Source of the DNA: an uncultured beta proteobacterium
GTDB taxonomy: Bacteria > Pseudomonadota > Gammaproteobacteria > Burkholderiales > SG8-39
NCBI GenBank assembly: GCA_903928055.1
Contig: CAIYPG010000026.1
Coordinates: 17,079 to 81,078, forward strand
DNA length: 64,000 nucleotides
Direction: 5' to 3'
The notes beneath the pieces are model-generated. The model made no database searches. It had not been told where the DNA came from and worked only from the letters and a program-made list of their open reading frames with translations. A program made the translations under genes and the position numbers. Shown piece by piece: positions 22,652 to 32,231 of this stretch. Each line of letters starts with the position of its first letter. The stretch's first letter is position 1.

Positions 22652-25108
22652 ATGCAAAAAATGAAATTGGTGATGGTCGGCAATGGCATGGCCGGCGTGC
22701 GCACGCTGGAAGAGCTGATCAAGATTTCCCCCGACCTCTATGACATCACGGTGTTCGGGGCTGAGCCGAATGCCAACTACAACCGCATCCTGCTCTCGCC
22801 GGTCCTTGCCGGCGAAATGACGATCAAGGACATCATGCTGAATGATGTCGACTGGTATGCGCAGAACAACATCAAGCTGCACCTGAACAAGAAGATCGTG
22901 CGCATCGACCGCGCGGGCCGCAAGGTCATCGCCGAGGACGGCACCACCGAGGAATACGACCGGCTGCTGCTCGCCACGGGCTCCAATCCCTTCATCCTGC
23001 CGGTGCAGGGCAAGGAACTCGATGGCGTGCTCACCTACCGCGACATCGGCGACACCGATGCCATGATCGCCGCCGCCGCCAAATACAAGCATGCGGTGGT
23101 GATCGGCGGCGGCCTGCTCGGCCTGGAGGCCGCAAACGGCCTGAAGCTGCGCGGCATGGACGTGACCGTGGTGCACATCATGCCCTGGCTGATGGACCGG
23201 CAACTGGACAAGACGGCCTCGCAGATGCTGCAGAAATCCCTCGAAGCCAAGGGTTTGAAGTTCCTGCTGCAGAAGCAGACCTCGGAAATCGTCGGCGCGC
23301 CCACCACCGAAGGCGGCATGCGCGTCAAAGCAGTGCGCTTCGACGACGGCACGGAAATCCCCGCCGACCTGGTGTGCATGGCCGTGGGCATCCGCCCCAA
23401 TGACGATCTCGCGCGGCAGTCGGGCATCCACTGCAACCGCGGCATCGTGGTGAACGACACCATGCAGACCTTCGATCCGCGCATCTACGCGGTGGGCGAA
23501 TGCGCCTCGCACCGCGGCATCGCCTACGGCCTGGTCGCGCCATTGTTCGACATGGCGAAGGTGTGCGCGAACCACCTCGGCCACATGGGCATCGGCCGCT
23601 ACCAGGGCTCGGTGACCTCCACGAAGCTCAAGGTCACCGGCATCGACCTTTTTTCGGCGGGGGACTTCTCCGGTGGCGATGGCACCGAGGAAATCGTCAT
23701 GCACGACGCCGTGGGCGGCGTGTACAAGCGCATCGTCATCAAGGATGAGCACATCCTCGGCGCCGTCCTGTATGGCGATACCGTGGACGGCTCCTGGTAC
23801 TTCCAGATGCTGCGCGAGAAGCAGAACATCGGCGAGATCCGCGACCACCTGATGTTCGGCCCGACTCAGGTCAACCGCGGGCATCTCGGGAACACCGGCC
23901 ATCAGGGCCAGAGCAATGCCGCCTCCATGCCCGACACCATGGAAGTGTGCGGCTGCAACGGCGTGTGCAAGGGCACGATCGTCAAGGCCATCAAGGAAAA
24001 GGGCCTGTTCTCTCTGGATGACGTCCGCAAGCACACCAAGGCGTCCTCGTCCTGCGGTTCCTGCACCGGCCTCGTCGAGCAGATCCTCGCCTCCACCGTG
24101 GGTGGTGCCTACACGCCGCAGGCCAACCTCACCAAGCCGATGTGCGGCTGCACCGAACACACGCACGAGGAGACCCGCAAGGTGATCCGGGAGCAGCACC
24201 TGCTGACGATCCCGCAGGTCATGCACTTCATGGAATGGAAGACGCCGAACGGCTGCGCCTCCTGCCGCCCCGCGCTGAACTACTACCTCCTGTCCACCTG
24301 GCCGCATGAAGCGAAGGACGATCCGCAGTCGCGCTTCATCAACGAACGGGCGCACGCCAACATCCAGAAGGATGGCACCTACTCGGTGGTGCCGCGCATG
24401 TTCGGCGGCGTGACAAACTCCTCCGAACTGCGCCGCATCGCCGACGTGGTGGACAAGTACCAGATCCCCACGGTGAAAGTCACCGGTGGCCAGCGGATCG
24501 ATTTGCTCGGCGTGAAAAAGGAAGACCTGCCCAGGGTCTGGGCCGACCTCGCCATGCCCTCCGGCCATGCCTACGCCAAGGCGCTGCGCACGGTGAAGAC
24601 CTGCGTGGGCAGCGAGTGGTGCCGCTTCGGCGTGCAGGACTCCACGCAGATGGGCATCGACATGGAAAAGGCCTTCTGGAAGATGTATGCCCCGCACAAG
24701 GTGAAGATGGCGGTATCGGGCTGCCCGCGCAACTGCGCCGAATCCGGCATCAAGGACATCGGCGTAATCGGCGTGGATTCGGGCTGGGAGATCTATGTGG
24801 CTGGCAACGGCGGCATCAAGACCGAGGTCGCGCAGTTCCTGTGCAAGGTGAAGACTTCGGAAGAAGTCATCGAGTATTCCAGCGCCTTCATCCAGCTCTA
24901 CCGCGAGGAAGCGCGCTACCTCGATCGCACCGTGCACTGGGTGGCGCGCGTCGGCCTCGACTACGTGAGGCAGCGCGTGATCGACGACGCAGAAAACCGC
25001 AAGGCGCTGTTCGAGCGGCTGCAGTACGCGCTGCAGGGCGAAAAGGACCCGTGGGTGGAACGCACCCAGGGCATGGAAAAGCATGAATTCGAGGTGCTGT
25101 CGGCATGA
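22652..25108 (+). CDS. nirB: Assimilatory nitrite reductase large subunit
   Basis: 818 residues. Domains in order are an FAD-binding Rossmann fold (VMVGNGMAGVRTLEEL), an NAD(P)H-binding fold (VVIGGGLLGLEAANGL, ~150), and a first BFD [2Fe-2S] site (CGCNGVCKG and SSCGSCTG). A second site follows (MCGCTEH and NGCASCRPAL), then the sulfite/nitrite reductase domains. The 4Fe-4S/siroheme ligands are in TCVGSEWCRFG and SGCPRNCAESG. It reduces nitrite to ammonium with six electrons from NAD(P)H, together with NirD. Siroheme supply is linked to the preceding cobA. Its stop overlaps the nirD start by four bases. Confidence 0.96.
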   Translation: MQKMKLVMVGNGMAGVRTLEELIKISPDLYDITVFGAEPNANYNRILLSPVLAGEMTIKDIMLNDVDWYAQNNIKLHLNKKIVRIDRAGRKVIAEDGTTEEYDRLLLATGSNPFILPVQGKELDGVLTYRDIGDTDAMIAAAAKYKHAVVIGGGLLGLEAANGLKLRGMDVTVVHIMPWLMDRQLDKTASQMLQKSLEAKGLKFLLQKQTSEIVGAPTTEGGMRVKAVRFDDGTEIPADLVCMAVGIRPNDDLARQSGIHCNRGIVVNDTMQTFDPRIYAVGECASHRGIAYGLVAPLFDMAKVCANHLGHMGIGRYQGSVTSTKLKVTGIDLFSAGDFSGGDGTEEIVMHDAVGGVYKRIVIKDEHILGAVLYGDTVDGSWYFQMLREKQNIGEIRDHLMFGPTQVNRGHLGNTGHQGQSNAASMPDTMEVCGCNGVCKGTIVKAIKEKGLFSLDDVRKHTKASSSCGSCTGLVEQILASTVGGAYTPQANLTKPMCGCTEHTHEETRKVIREQHLLTIPQVMHFMEWKTPNGCASCRPALNYYLLSTWPHEAKDDPQSRFINERAHANIQKDGTYSVVPRMFGGVTNSSELRRIADVVDKYQIPTVKVTGGQRIDLLGVKKEDLPRVWADLAMPSGHAYAKALRTVKTCVGSEWCRFGVQDSTQMGIDMEKAFWKMYAPHKVKMAVSGCPRNCAESGIKDIGVIGVDSGWEIYVAGNGGIKTEVAQFLCKVKTSEEVIEYSSAFIQLYREEARYLDRTVHWVARVGLDYVRQRVIDDAENRKALFERLQYALQGEKDPWVERTQGMEKHEFEVLSA

Positions 25109-25452
25109 GCGCACAACCCATCAATATCAAGACGGCTGGCCAGCCCCGTACCTGGATCAAGGTCAGCGCCCTTGAGGACATCCCGAAGCTTGGCGCCCGC
25201 GTGGTGAAGAGCGCCCACGGCGACATTGCCGTGTTCCGCAATGCCGAGGACGAGGTGTTTGCACTGCGCGACCAATGCCCGCACAAGGGCGGGCCGCTGT
25301 CGCAGGGCATCGTGTTCGGCAAGACCGTGGCCTGCCCGCTGCATAACTGGCAGATCGGCCTCGCGGATGGCCAGGCCGTGGCGCCCGATGTGGGTTGCAC
25401 CGGGCGCTTCGAGGCGAAGATCGAGGACGGGGGGGTCTATCTGCAGCTATGA
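25105..25452 (+). CDS. nirD: Nitrite reductase small subunit (Rieske-like)
   Basis: 115 residues. The Rieske-type 2Fe-2S motifs are intact: QCPHKGGPLSQG and VACPLHNWQIGL. Many NirD proteins have lost these ligands, so this one may carry a real cluster. It partners the NirB large subunit, and translation is coupled through the ATGA overlap. It is the last gene of the nas operon; no obvious terminator hairpin was seen in the 96-bp gap to the convergent Bug receptor gene. Confidence 0.94.
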   Translation: MSAQPINIKTAGQPRTWIKVSALEDIPKLGARVVKSAHGDIAVFRNAEDEVFALRDQCPHKGGPLSQGIVFGKTVACPLHNWQIGLADGQAVAPDVGCTGRFEAKIEDGGVYLQL

Positions 25453-25548
25453 CCTGAAAATGTAATCACTTTCAGATTTAACTCATCCAATCAAGAGAAT
25501 CATCCGGAGAATTGATATCGGGAGAATCTGCTTCCTCGCATCTCGCGG

Positions 25549-26541
25549 CTATTCGATTTTGATGTTGGCCGTCTTGATGAGCCGGCCGTAGCGCGCGTAG
25601 TCCGCTTTCATGATTTCGGCAAACTGGTCGGGCGCGTTGTAGAAAGGCTCCTGGCCCTGGCTTTGCAGCTTCTCGCGGATGTCGGGCATGGCGACGATCC
25701 TGCCCACTTCGGCCGAGAGCTTGTCCACGATGGCCTTGGGCGTGCCGGCCGGCGCGAGCAGGCCGCGCCAGAAGCCCGCGTCGTAGTTCGGGAGGCCCGC
25801 CTCCGTGAAGGTCGGCACCTGCGGCAACGCCGACAGGCGCTTGCTGCCGCTGACCGCGATGGCGCGCAGCTTGCCCGCCTTCACCTGGGTGATGGCGTTG
25901 ATCGGCACCATGAAGGACGACTGCACCTGCCCGCCCATGAGGTCGGTGATCACCAGCGCCGAGCCCTTGTAGGGAATGTGCAGCATCTTCACCCCGGCCA
26001 TGCTGGCAAACAGTTCGCCCGCAAGGTGGTTTGCGCCACCCGATCCCGCTGATGCGAAATTGACCGCATCGGGCTTGGTCTTCGCGAGCGCAATGTATTC
26101 CTTGAGGTTGTTGACCGGCACCCCGGGATAGACGACCAGCAGTTCCTCGGCCAGGTCAAAGGTTGCAATCGGCGTGAAGTCCTTGATGGGATCGTAGGGC
26201 GCAGCCATAAGTTGCGGCACGACCACATGCGTCATGGCGATGAAGATGATGTTGTAGCCGTCCGGCGGGGACTTCGCGATGATGTCCGTGCCAATCGTGG
26301 TGTTCCCGCCGCCGCGGGCATCGACGATCACCTGCTGCCCCCAGGCCTCGGTGAACTTCTCGCCAATCCAGCGCGAAGCAACGCTGGTGCTGCCGCCCGG
26401 CGCATAGGGCGTGACGATGCGGATGGGCTTGCTCGGGTAGTTCTGCTGCGCCAGGACCGGGGTTGCCGCGACGCCTGCGATGGCGGCAACCAGGAAACCG
26501 GCGATCAGGAACCGGGATCCGCCGGTCTTTGTTGTCTGCAT
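25549..26541 (-). CDS. Bug/TctC-type TTT solute receptor
   Basis: 330 residues, with a GAGGAGAATGAA leader before the ATG. The signal peptide ends near VLAQQ (~32). The family hallmark YPSKPIRIVTPYAPGGST follows, then DARGGGNTTIGTD, PDGYNI, GGANHLAGELFA and LHIPYKG. It is a periplasmic receptor for a carboxylate-type ligand. It is the last gene of the minus-strand cluster and follows another Bug gene at 52 bp spacing. The two are not close copies. Confidence 0.92.
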   Translation of the reverse strand: MQTTKTGGSRFLIAGFLVAAIAGVAATPVLAQQNYPSKPIRIVTPYAPGGSTSVASRWIGEKFTEAWGQQVIVDARGGGNTTIGTDIIAKSPPDGYNIIFIAMTHVVVPQLMAAPYDPIKDFTPIATFDLAEELLVVYPGVPVNNLKEYIALAKTKPDAVNFASAGSGGANHLAGELFASMAGVKMLHIPYKGSALVITDLMGGQVQSSFMVPINAITQVKAGKLRAIAVSGSKRLSALPQVPTFTEAGLPNYDAGFWRGLLAPAGTPKAIVDKLSAEVGRIVAMPDIREKLQSQGQEPFYNAPDQFAEIMKADYARYGRLIKTANIKIE

Positions 26542-26593
26542 TTCATTCTCCTCTGCACAGCAAATGGTTAATTGCGAAGCAATGTTACTCGGG

Positions 26594-27598
26594 TTACTCG
26601 GCCTTGATTCCAGCGCGCTTGACGACCTCGGTCCACTTTACCATTTCGGATTTCACATACTCCGAGAATTGCTCCGGGGTGCTCGCCACGACTTCGCCAC
26701 CCTCGCTGGTGAACACCTTGCTCACCTCCGGCTGCCGCAGCACACGCCCGACTTCCGTGGCGATGCGCCGTATCATGTCCGGCGGCGTGGCACCGGCAAC
26801 GAATACCCCGAACCAGACCGAGGCCTCAAAGCCCGGGAAGCCGGACTCGGCCACTGTCGGCACGTCGGGCAACATGGCGGCGCGCTGTTTGCTGGTCATG
26901 GCCAGAGGCTGCAGCTTGCCGGATTTGACGAACGGAACCACAGCCATGGCGTTGGAGAAGGCCATTTCGACCTGGCCACCCACCACGTCGGTAATCGCCG
27001 CGACCGAGCCCTTGTAGGGCACGTGCGTGATCTCGATGCCGGCCATGTTGTTCAGCAGTTCGCAGGTCAGGTGATTGCCCGAGCCGATGCCGGCCGAGGC
27101 GCAACGCAATCCCCCCGGTTTGGTCTTTGCAAGCGCAATCATCTCCTTGAACGTCTTGGCGGGGAGCGACGGGTGTGCCGTCAGCATGTAGGGCTGCGAA
27201 CTGATCTGGGTCACCGGGGCCAGGTCAGTCAGGGTGTTGTACGGCAGCTTGGCATACACGGACGGGTTCACCACGATCTGCGAGGTCCCTATCAGCAGCG
27301 TATGGCCGTCGGGCGCCGACTTGGCCACGACGTCGGTGCCGATGATGGTGCCCGCGCCGGCGCGGTTATCGACGATCACCGTCTGGCCGGAACTCTCGGC
27401 CAGTTTCTGCGCGATCAGGCGCCCGGCAATGTCGACGGGCCCGCTGGGCGGAAACGGCACGACAATGCGCGCCGGCTTGCTGGGATAGCCCTGCGCTGCG
27501 GCGACCGTACTCAATGCCATCAATGCCATCAATGCCAAAAAAGCGATGCGCGGCAGGGCCGCGGAACATGCAATGGTGAAGCTGTTGTGGGTATTCAT
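26594..27598 (-). CDS. Bug/TctC-type TTT solute receptor
   Basis: 334 residues from the ATG at 27598; an ATG seven codons upstream (27619) is possible, and GAGGAA lies 13 bases before the chosen start. The signal peptide contains LMALMALSTVAAAQG. The mature start is YPSKPARIVVPFPPSGPVD, followed by DNRAGAGTIIGTDVVAKS and THVPYKGS. It lies 86 bp downstream of the UGSC selenoprotein gene. Their adjacency suggests the receptor delivers or senses a compound processed by that protein. Confidence 0.9.
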   Translation of the reverse strand: MNTHNSFTIACSAALPRIAFLALMALMALSTVAAAQGYPSKPARIVVPFPPSGPVDIAGRLIAQKLAESSGQTVIVDNRAGAGTIIGTDVVAKSAPDGHTLLIGTSQIVVNPSVYAKLPYNTLTDLAPVTQISSQPYMLTAHPSLPAKTFKEMIALAKTKPGGLRCASAGIGSGNHLTCELLNNMAGIEITHVPYKGSVAAITDVVGGQVEMAFSNAMAVVPFVKSGKLQPLAMTSKQRAAMLPDVPTVAESGFPGFEASVWFGVFVAGATPPDMIRRIATEVGRVLRQPEVSKVFTSEGGEVVASTPEQFSEYVKSEMVKWTEVVKRAGIKAE

Positions 27599-27684
27599 AT
27601 GCGGATGACCGTTCCTCATTGATCGATTCCTGCCATGGAACCACCATGCGGCGCGCTGCCCTGCCCCGCTTCCCGACCGCTTGC

Positions 27685-29283
27685 TCAGACGATTTCCCGA
27701 GTAACCGACCGCGTGTTGCCGAAACTCTGCACATAGGCCGCATGCGTGCCCGCGCCTCCAGCGACCAGGATGCCGATATCCTCCGGCGTCGCGCAGGCAG
27801 GGATCCGGCTGTCGCGGGTGATCTCGCCAAGGGTGGCACGCCGCGAATGCTGCACCAGTTCGAAATCGATGGCCGCGTATTGCGTCGCCGGCATCCTGGA
27901 CTGCTCCCAGATCAGGCGCTTCACCTCGGCCTTCGTGAGGCCGCCGCCGGCAAGTATGTCCGCGTACTCCGGGCACAGCACGATCCAGGGCTGGCCACCG
28001 GTGCGGTAGTCGTTGCCCGCCGGCCGCGGCATGCACTGGGCGAACACGCGTATGACTTCGCTGACGATCTTGGTGCGGGTGTTCATGTTGACAATGCCCT
28101 CGGCGCCGACCACGGTCACCGTGCTCTGCCCGGGCTGGAAGCCGCGCTCCACATGCAGCGGCTCCCACGGGCTGTCGTCTTCGTTCTCGGCGCAGCAGAA
28201 CGAGTACTTGCCCGGATAGCCCTGGGTGGCGCGGTCCATCTCGCCCGGCATGGCGCGACCGATGTTCTGCATGATGAGGCGCAGTGCCCGTCCCAGAGTG
28301 GCATTGGCCCAATTGCCCTGTCCAAGGCAGTTGGCGCCGCTGTTCATATTGAGTTTTTTGGCGATCGGCCCGTTGACGATGAGCCACGCACCCACCGGGT
28401 TGGTGGTGGCCTGTATGCCCTGCAGGTTGAACTGCGGCGAAGCGATGGCATCCACTGCGGCAATCAAAACCGGCAGATACTCCGGATCACAGCCCGCCAT
28501 GACGGCGTTGATGGCGATGCGCTCCACCGTCGCCGCACCATAGCCTGGCGCAACCAGGCCCACCACGTCATGGGCGTTGCGCGAGGAGCAGCGCAGCATG
28601 CGTTCCACCCGTTCGGGCGTCGGCGGAATGACGGGAAAGCCATCGGTCCAGCGCTGCTCGCGGAAGTGGCGGTTGACCGCTTCGATGTCGTCGGCCAGTT
28701 GTATCATCGGCGCGCGCAGGTTGGTGTCGGCCTTCGTGGCTGCAGGGGCGGCGGCCGGCGACACCAGGTAGGCAATGTCGTAGGCGCATTTCAGCGCCAA
28801 TTCACGTATGGCGTCGCGCTTGATGGCGCCGAAGGGATGCGGGACGAAGGCAATGGGCAGGTCAGGATGCGCAAGGCCCTTGGACTGCGCGCGCCCCAGG
28901 GTCTCGAATGCGGTGGAACATACCGTCACCGTCGCCAGCCCTCGCTTGGCCGCCTCTACACTGTCGTGGACACTCCACGACGTACATGACCCTCAATCGC
29001 CGGAACCGGTGATCACCAGGTCGCACTTCTCCAGCAGTTCCTGCATGACCGCATCACCGGCGGGAACGGAAGCCTGGCGCTTCTTGAATTTCAGCGTCGA
29101 GGCCACGCCGTACTGGCTGACCAGCACATCAGCGAGGTCTTCGATGAGGTGGTCGAAGTTGGGCTTGGTGTTGTCGACGAAACCCACCACCTTGCCCCTG
29201 AGGTCATCCAGGGTGGTGTACTTCTGCTGGCCGTCAACGCGATAGGGCGCGATCGGATCGAATACTGAGATGGTTGCGGCCAT
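27685..29283 (-). CDS. UGSC-family selenoprotein with in-frame TGA (Sec97)
   Basis: 532 residues when the TGA at 28993-28995 is read as selenocysteine. The first 96 residues (MAATISVFDPIAPYRVDG... to LVITGSGD) and the 435 after the TGA share one frame. The joint reads D-Sec-G-S-C-T-S-W, exactly the Sec-Gly-Ser-Cys motif that names the family. A SECIS hairpin follows at once. The start at 29283 has AAAAAGGAGAACTGCC before it. The N-terminal domain, with the UGSC motif after a beta strand, is thioredoxin-like by pattern. The C-terminal part includes the conserved RWTDGFPVIPPTPERVERML. The reaction is unknown, and redox chemistry at Sec97/Cys100 is likely. Neighbours are Bug receptors, an aldolase and an esterase. 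The alternative, a nonsense-interrupted gene, fits poorly with the perfect motif and hairpin. Confidence 0.88.
28963..28981 (-). promoter_or_regulatory. Bacterial SECIS element
   Basis: On the coding strand, GTCGTGGA-GTG-TCCACGAC forms a perfect 8-bp stem with a three-base loop starting with G. The loop begins 19 bases after the TGA. Stem, small apical loop, G in the first loop positions and spacing of 16-37 bases all meet the published criteria for SelB-binding bSECIS elements. The stem lies within codons for residues after Sec97. Confidence 0.85.
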
Positions 29284-29397
29284 GGCAGTTCTCCTTTTTC
29301 GGCGTGCTCTGCGCTTGGTTGTTCTTTTTTATGTGCGGACATGCTGGCCGCCCGCATGGCATCTGTCAAGCGCCCCGGGCGGCGACCGGACATCGAT

Positions 29398-30201
29398 TCA
29401 GGCCTTGATGTCGCGGACCTCTTTTGCCTTCTGGGCGCAGGCACCGGACAGGAAAGCGAGGTCGGTTCCGCTGGATACGAAGCGCGCGCCCATTTCCACG
29501 TATTGCGCAATCAGGTCAGGCCGCGTGGAAAGCCCGCCCACGCCCACGTGCTTGCCATGTTTGCGGCAGGCATTGATGGTGCGCTGGAACACGTCGCGCA
29601 CCCGCGGGTCCTCGTACTTTCCCGGAATGCCCATCTCGGCGGTCATGTCGCTGCTGCCCACCAGCATCATGTCGATGCCGTCCACGGCGGCGATTTCATC
29701 CACTTTCTCCAGCGCTTCCAGCGTCTCCATCATGACGATCACCATGGTGGCATCGTTCAACGCGGGATAGGCTTCGGAAGCCGGGTAGCCGCGATATTGC
29801 AGATGCGGCAGCGTGCCGGCCGCCGAGCGCTCGCCCAGCGGTGAAAACTTTGCCGCCCTGACCAGCCGTCGTGCATCCTCGGCCGAACGGATGTGCGGGG
29901 CGATGATGCCGAGTGCGCCGCAGTCCAGCGCCGCACCCACATGCTCCGGCCGGGTCGTGGGCACGCGCACAAAGGGCGTGATGCCCACCGACAGCGCGGC
30001 CTGGCAGATCTGTCCGGTCGACTCGAAGCTGAAGCCGTTGTGCTCCACGTCCACGTACAGGGTGTCAAAGCCCGCGGTGTGCGCGATGCGGGCGATCTCG
30101 ATGCTGCGCACCAGGCGCACCGACATGGACGCAACGACCTCGTTGCGGGCGAGTTTTTCCTTGACGTGATTGCGCAGGAAGCTGCTGATGGGGACGGACA
30201 T
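29398..30201 (-). CDS. HpcH/HpaI-family aldolase
   Basis: 267 residues. It is a TIM-barrel class II aldolase of the HpcH/HpaI (2,4-dihydroxyhept-2-ene-1,7-dioate aldolase) and citrate-lyase-beta superfamily. FDTLYVDVEHNGFS, PFVRVPTTRPEHVGAALD, a metal-ligand Glu in IVMMETLEALEKV and Asp in LVGSSDMTAEMGIPG are visible. It would cleave or form a 4-hydroxy-2-oxo acid, yielding pyruvate and an aldehyde. It lies 114 bp upstream of the selenoprotein gene and downstream of the esterase-like gene, consistent with a degradative operon for an organic acid. The exact substrate is open. Confidence 0.88.
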   Translation of the reverse strand: MSVPISSFLRNHVKEKLARNEVVASMSVRLVRSIEIARIAHTAGFDTLYVDVEHNGFSFESTGQICQAALSVGITPFVRVPTTRPEHVGAALDCGALGIIAPHIRSAEDARRLVRAAKFSPLGERSAAGTLPHLQYRGYPASEAYPALNDATMVIVMMETLEALEKVDEIAAVDGIDMMLVGSSDMTAEMGIPGKYEDPRVRDVFQRTINACRKHGKHVGVGGLSTRPDLIAQYVEMGARFVSSGTDLAFLSGACAQKAKEVRDIKA

Positions 30202-30307
30202 GCTTGCTCCAGTTTCCGGTTGGGTCCGGGTGAGTGATGCGGCCCCTGCAAAAGCATTGGGGCCGCAGTAATCGTGTCGTTACGCGGTGATTGCGCCAGC
30301 CGAAGCG

Positions 30308-31192
30308 TCAGCGCCGGGCGGTTTCTTCGTGCACGAAGCGGATGATACGGGCTATGGCGTCCGCCGTGCCCTTCGCGTCGGGATTCTCGTTCATGAAATT
30401 CTGGCTCATGCCCTCGACCAGATGCAGTTCGAGGCGCCCGCCGGCCTTGCCATACTCGGCGACAAAGCGATCCAGGTGCGGCCGCGGATGTGCCTTGTCC
30501 ACTGCGCCCTGGACATAGAGCATCGGTGGCATGACCGCCTTCTCGCCGCGCTCCAGTGACCGCGTCGGATTGCCCTCGTCCATGGCGGCTTCGGTTTTCC
30601 AGTAGATGTCATGGGACTGGATGACATCCAGCGCCTCCTTGCTGCCCTCGGCAGCCTCCTGCTTCACCTTGTGATAACGACCCAGCGGATCGATGACCGG
30701 CCAGCACAGCACGGCACAGCGCACCGAAGCATCCACTGCGGAACCCCCGTTCAATGGCACTGAGGCATAGCGCGCATCACCGGGCCGCATTGCCACCAGT
30801 GCGGCCTGATGCCCGCCGCTGGAGGTGCCCATCACGCCCACCCGCTCCGGGTCGCCGCCGAACTCCGCGGCATGCGCCTTGAGCCAGCGCACCGCGTAAT
30901 GGATGTCCGCCACGGAAGCGGGATAGCCCGGATCGGCCGGCGGCATGCGAAAGTCGATGCCGGCCACAATCACGCCGCCGCGCGCCATCTGCTCATCCAT
31001 CATCGCGTTGCGCATGCGGTCCTGCTTCACCCAGGCGCCACCATGCACTTCAACCATCATGGGAAACGGCCCCTTGCCAGTCTTGTCGGGAATAGGCCGG
31101 TAAATCCTGGCGATGAAGGACCGGTTGCCGTGTTTCAGGTACTCGACTTCCCTGATCTCGACTTCGTATTTCGAATCGACGACGGTGTTCAT
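30308..31192 (-). CDS. HSL-type alpha/beta hydrolase (esterase-like)
   Basis: 294 residues from the ATG at 31192, preceded by AGGAGG. The oxyanion motif VHGGAWVKQ (~49-57) and the nucleophile elbow GTSSG with Ser124 are present, as in hormone-sensitive-lipase-like carboxylesterases. Near the C-terminus the region that normally carries the catalytic His (GM-x-H-G-F) reads VEGMSQNFMNEN, with Gln where His is expected. Either another His serves (for example in AHPRPHLDRF) or activity is altered. It lies between three Bug receptors and the aldolase on the same strand and probably belongs to their operon. Confidence 0.82.
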   Translation of the reverse strand: MNTVVDSKYEVEIREVEYLKHGNRSFIARIYRPIPDKTGKGPFPMMVEVHGGAWVKQDRMRNAMMDEQMARGGVIVAGIDFRMPPADPGYPASVADIHYAVRWLKAHAAEFGGDPERVGVMGTSSGGHQAALVAMRPGDARYASVPLNGGSAVDASVRCAVLCWPVIDPLGRYHKVKQEAAEGSKEALDVIQSHDIYWKTEAAMDEGNPTRSLERGEKAVMPPMLYVQGAVDKAHPRPHLDRFVAEYGKAGGRLELHLVEGMSQNFMNENPDAKGTADAIARIIRFVHEETARR

Positions 31193-31217
31193 GACAACCT
31201 CCTGTGGAATTCGCACA

Positions 31218-32177
31218 TCATTGCACGGTCACACCGGCATCCCGGGCCATCTTGGCCCACGCAGCCGAATCCTGCCTGAGAAAGGCCTCCGCATCCTCCG
31301 GCGTGCCCGGGCTGGACTCCGCGCCAATGGCGCTCAACTTGTCCAGGGAATCCCTGGAGCCGAGCGCACTGTTGATCGACTGGTTGAGACGGCTGACGAT
31401 TGCGCGCGGAATGCCCGCAGGGCCCATGACCGCATACCAGGACGGCACATCCAGCATCGGAAAGCCTGACTCGATGAACGTCGGCACATTGGGGGTGAGC
31501 GCGTTTCGCTTTGCTCCCGTTGTGCCGAGCAGTTGAACCTTCCCCGCCTTCAGTTGGGGAATGGCCACGGCCATGGCGGCAAAGAGAATCTGCACGCGCC
31601 CCTCCAGCAGGTCTGTGACCGCTTCAGCCGTGCCCTTGTACGGCACGACTTCCAGATCGACTCCGGCCGCCTTCTTGAGCGACTCAGTCAGGAAAAAACT
31701 GGTGCCGGTCGCCCCGCCGGTGGCGCCGTTGTACTGTCCCTTCTTCGCCTTGAGCACGGCCACCAGTTCTTTCAGATCGCGCGCCGGCACCTGCGGGGAC
31801 ACCATCAAGGTGTAAGGCAGCTTGCCGACCAGGGCAATTGGCGAGAACGCAGACAGTGGCGGCGTTCCCTTCAGGGTGTATAGGTTGATCGAATAGCTCG
31901 TGCTTGCCATGACCAGCGTGTAGCCATCGGGCGCCGCCTTGCTGGTCGCATCCATGGCAATGTTGCCGGAAGCACCGGCGCGCGTATCCGATATCACTGG
32001 CTGGCCCAGCAGTTCGGACATCCTGGCGCCCAGCACGCGGCCGATGATGTCGGCCCCCGTACCCGGCGGAAAGGGAATCAGCTGGGTGATGGGTTTGGCG
32101 GGCCAGGACTGCGCCGCGGCGCTGCTTGCCAGCAGAAACCCGGCGAGTACTCCGATCAATCGATTGCCATTGCGCAT
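31218..32177 (-). CDS. Bug/TctC-type TTT solute receptor (tandem pair member)
   Basis: 319 residues from the ATG at 32177, which is ten bases after AAGGAGG; the ATG at 32186 is too close to it. The signal peptide ends ASSAAAQ. The mature protein has SWPAKPITQLIPFPPGTGAD, DTRAGASGNIAMD and PDGYTLVMAS. It shares TSYSINLYTLKG and a VVPYKGTAEAVTDLLEGR-type segment with the next gene upstream, so these two arose by tandem duplication. The ligand is probably a related carboxylate. The esterase-like gene follows 25 bp downstream. Confidence 0.92.
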   Translation of the reverse strand: MRNGNRLIGVLAGFLLASSAAAQSWPAKPITQLIPFPPGTGADIIGRVLGARMSELLGQPVISDTRAGASGNIAMDATSKAAPDGYTLVMASTSYSINLYTLKGTPPLSAFSPIALVGKLPYTLMVSPQVPARDLKELVAVLKAKKGQYNGATGGATGTSFFLTESLKKAAGVDLEVVPYKGTAEAVTDLLEGRVQILFAAMAVAIPQLKAGKVQLLGTTGAKRNALTPNVPTFIESGFPMLDVPSWYAVMGPAGIPRAIVSRLNQSINSALGSRDSLDKLSAIGAESSPGTPEDAEAFLRQDSAAWAKMARDAGVTVQ

Positions 32178-32231
32178 GAACTGCATGCCTCCTTGTTATT
32201 CGTAAATTGCAGTGAGAGAAAGCATCGCCAT

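Noticed and set aside
22457..25114. An 885-codon minus-strand open frame opposite nirB
   Set aside because: Composition is typical of antisense shadows (His/Ala/Val-rich) and nirB has all expected motifs.
28927..28995. Two separate genes (96 and 414 residues) or a nonsense-interrupted pseudogene
   Set aside because: The same frame continues across the TGA, the joint gives Sec-Gly-Ser-Cys, a bSECIS hairpin follows, and the 414-residue frame has no ribosome binding site at its GTG start.
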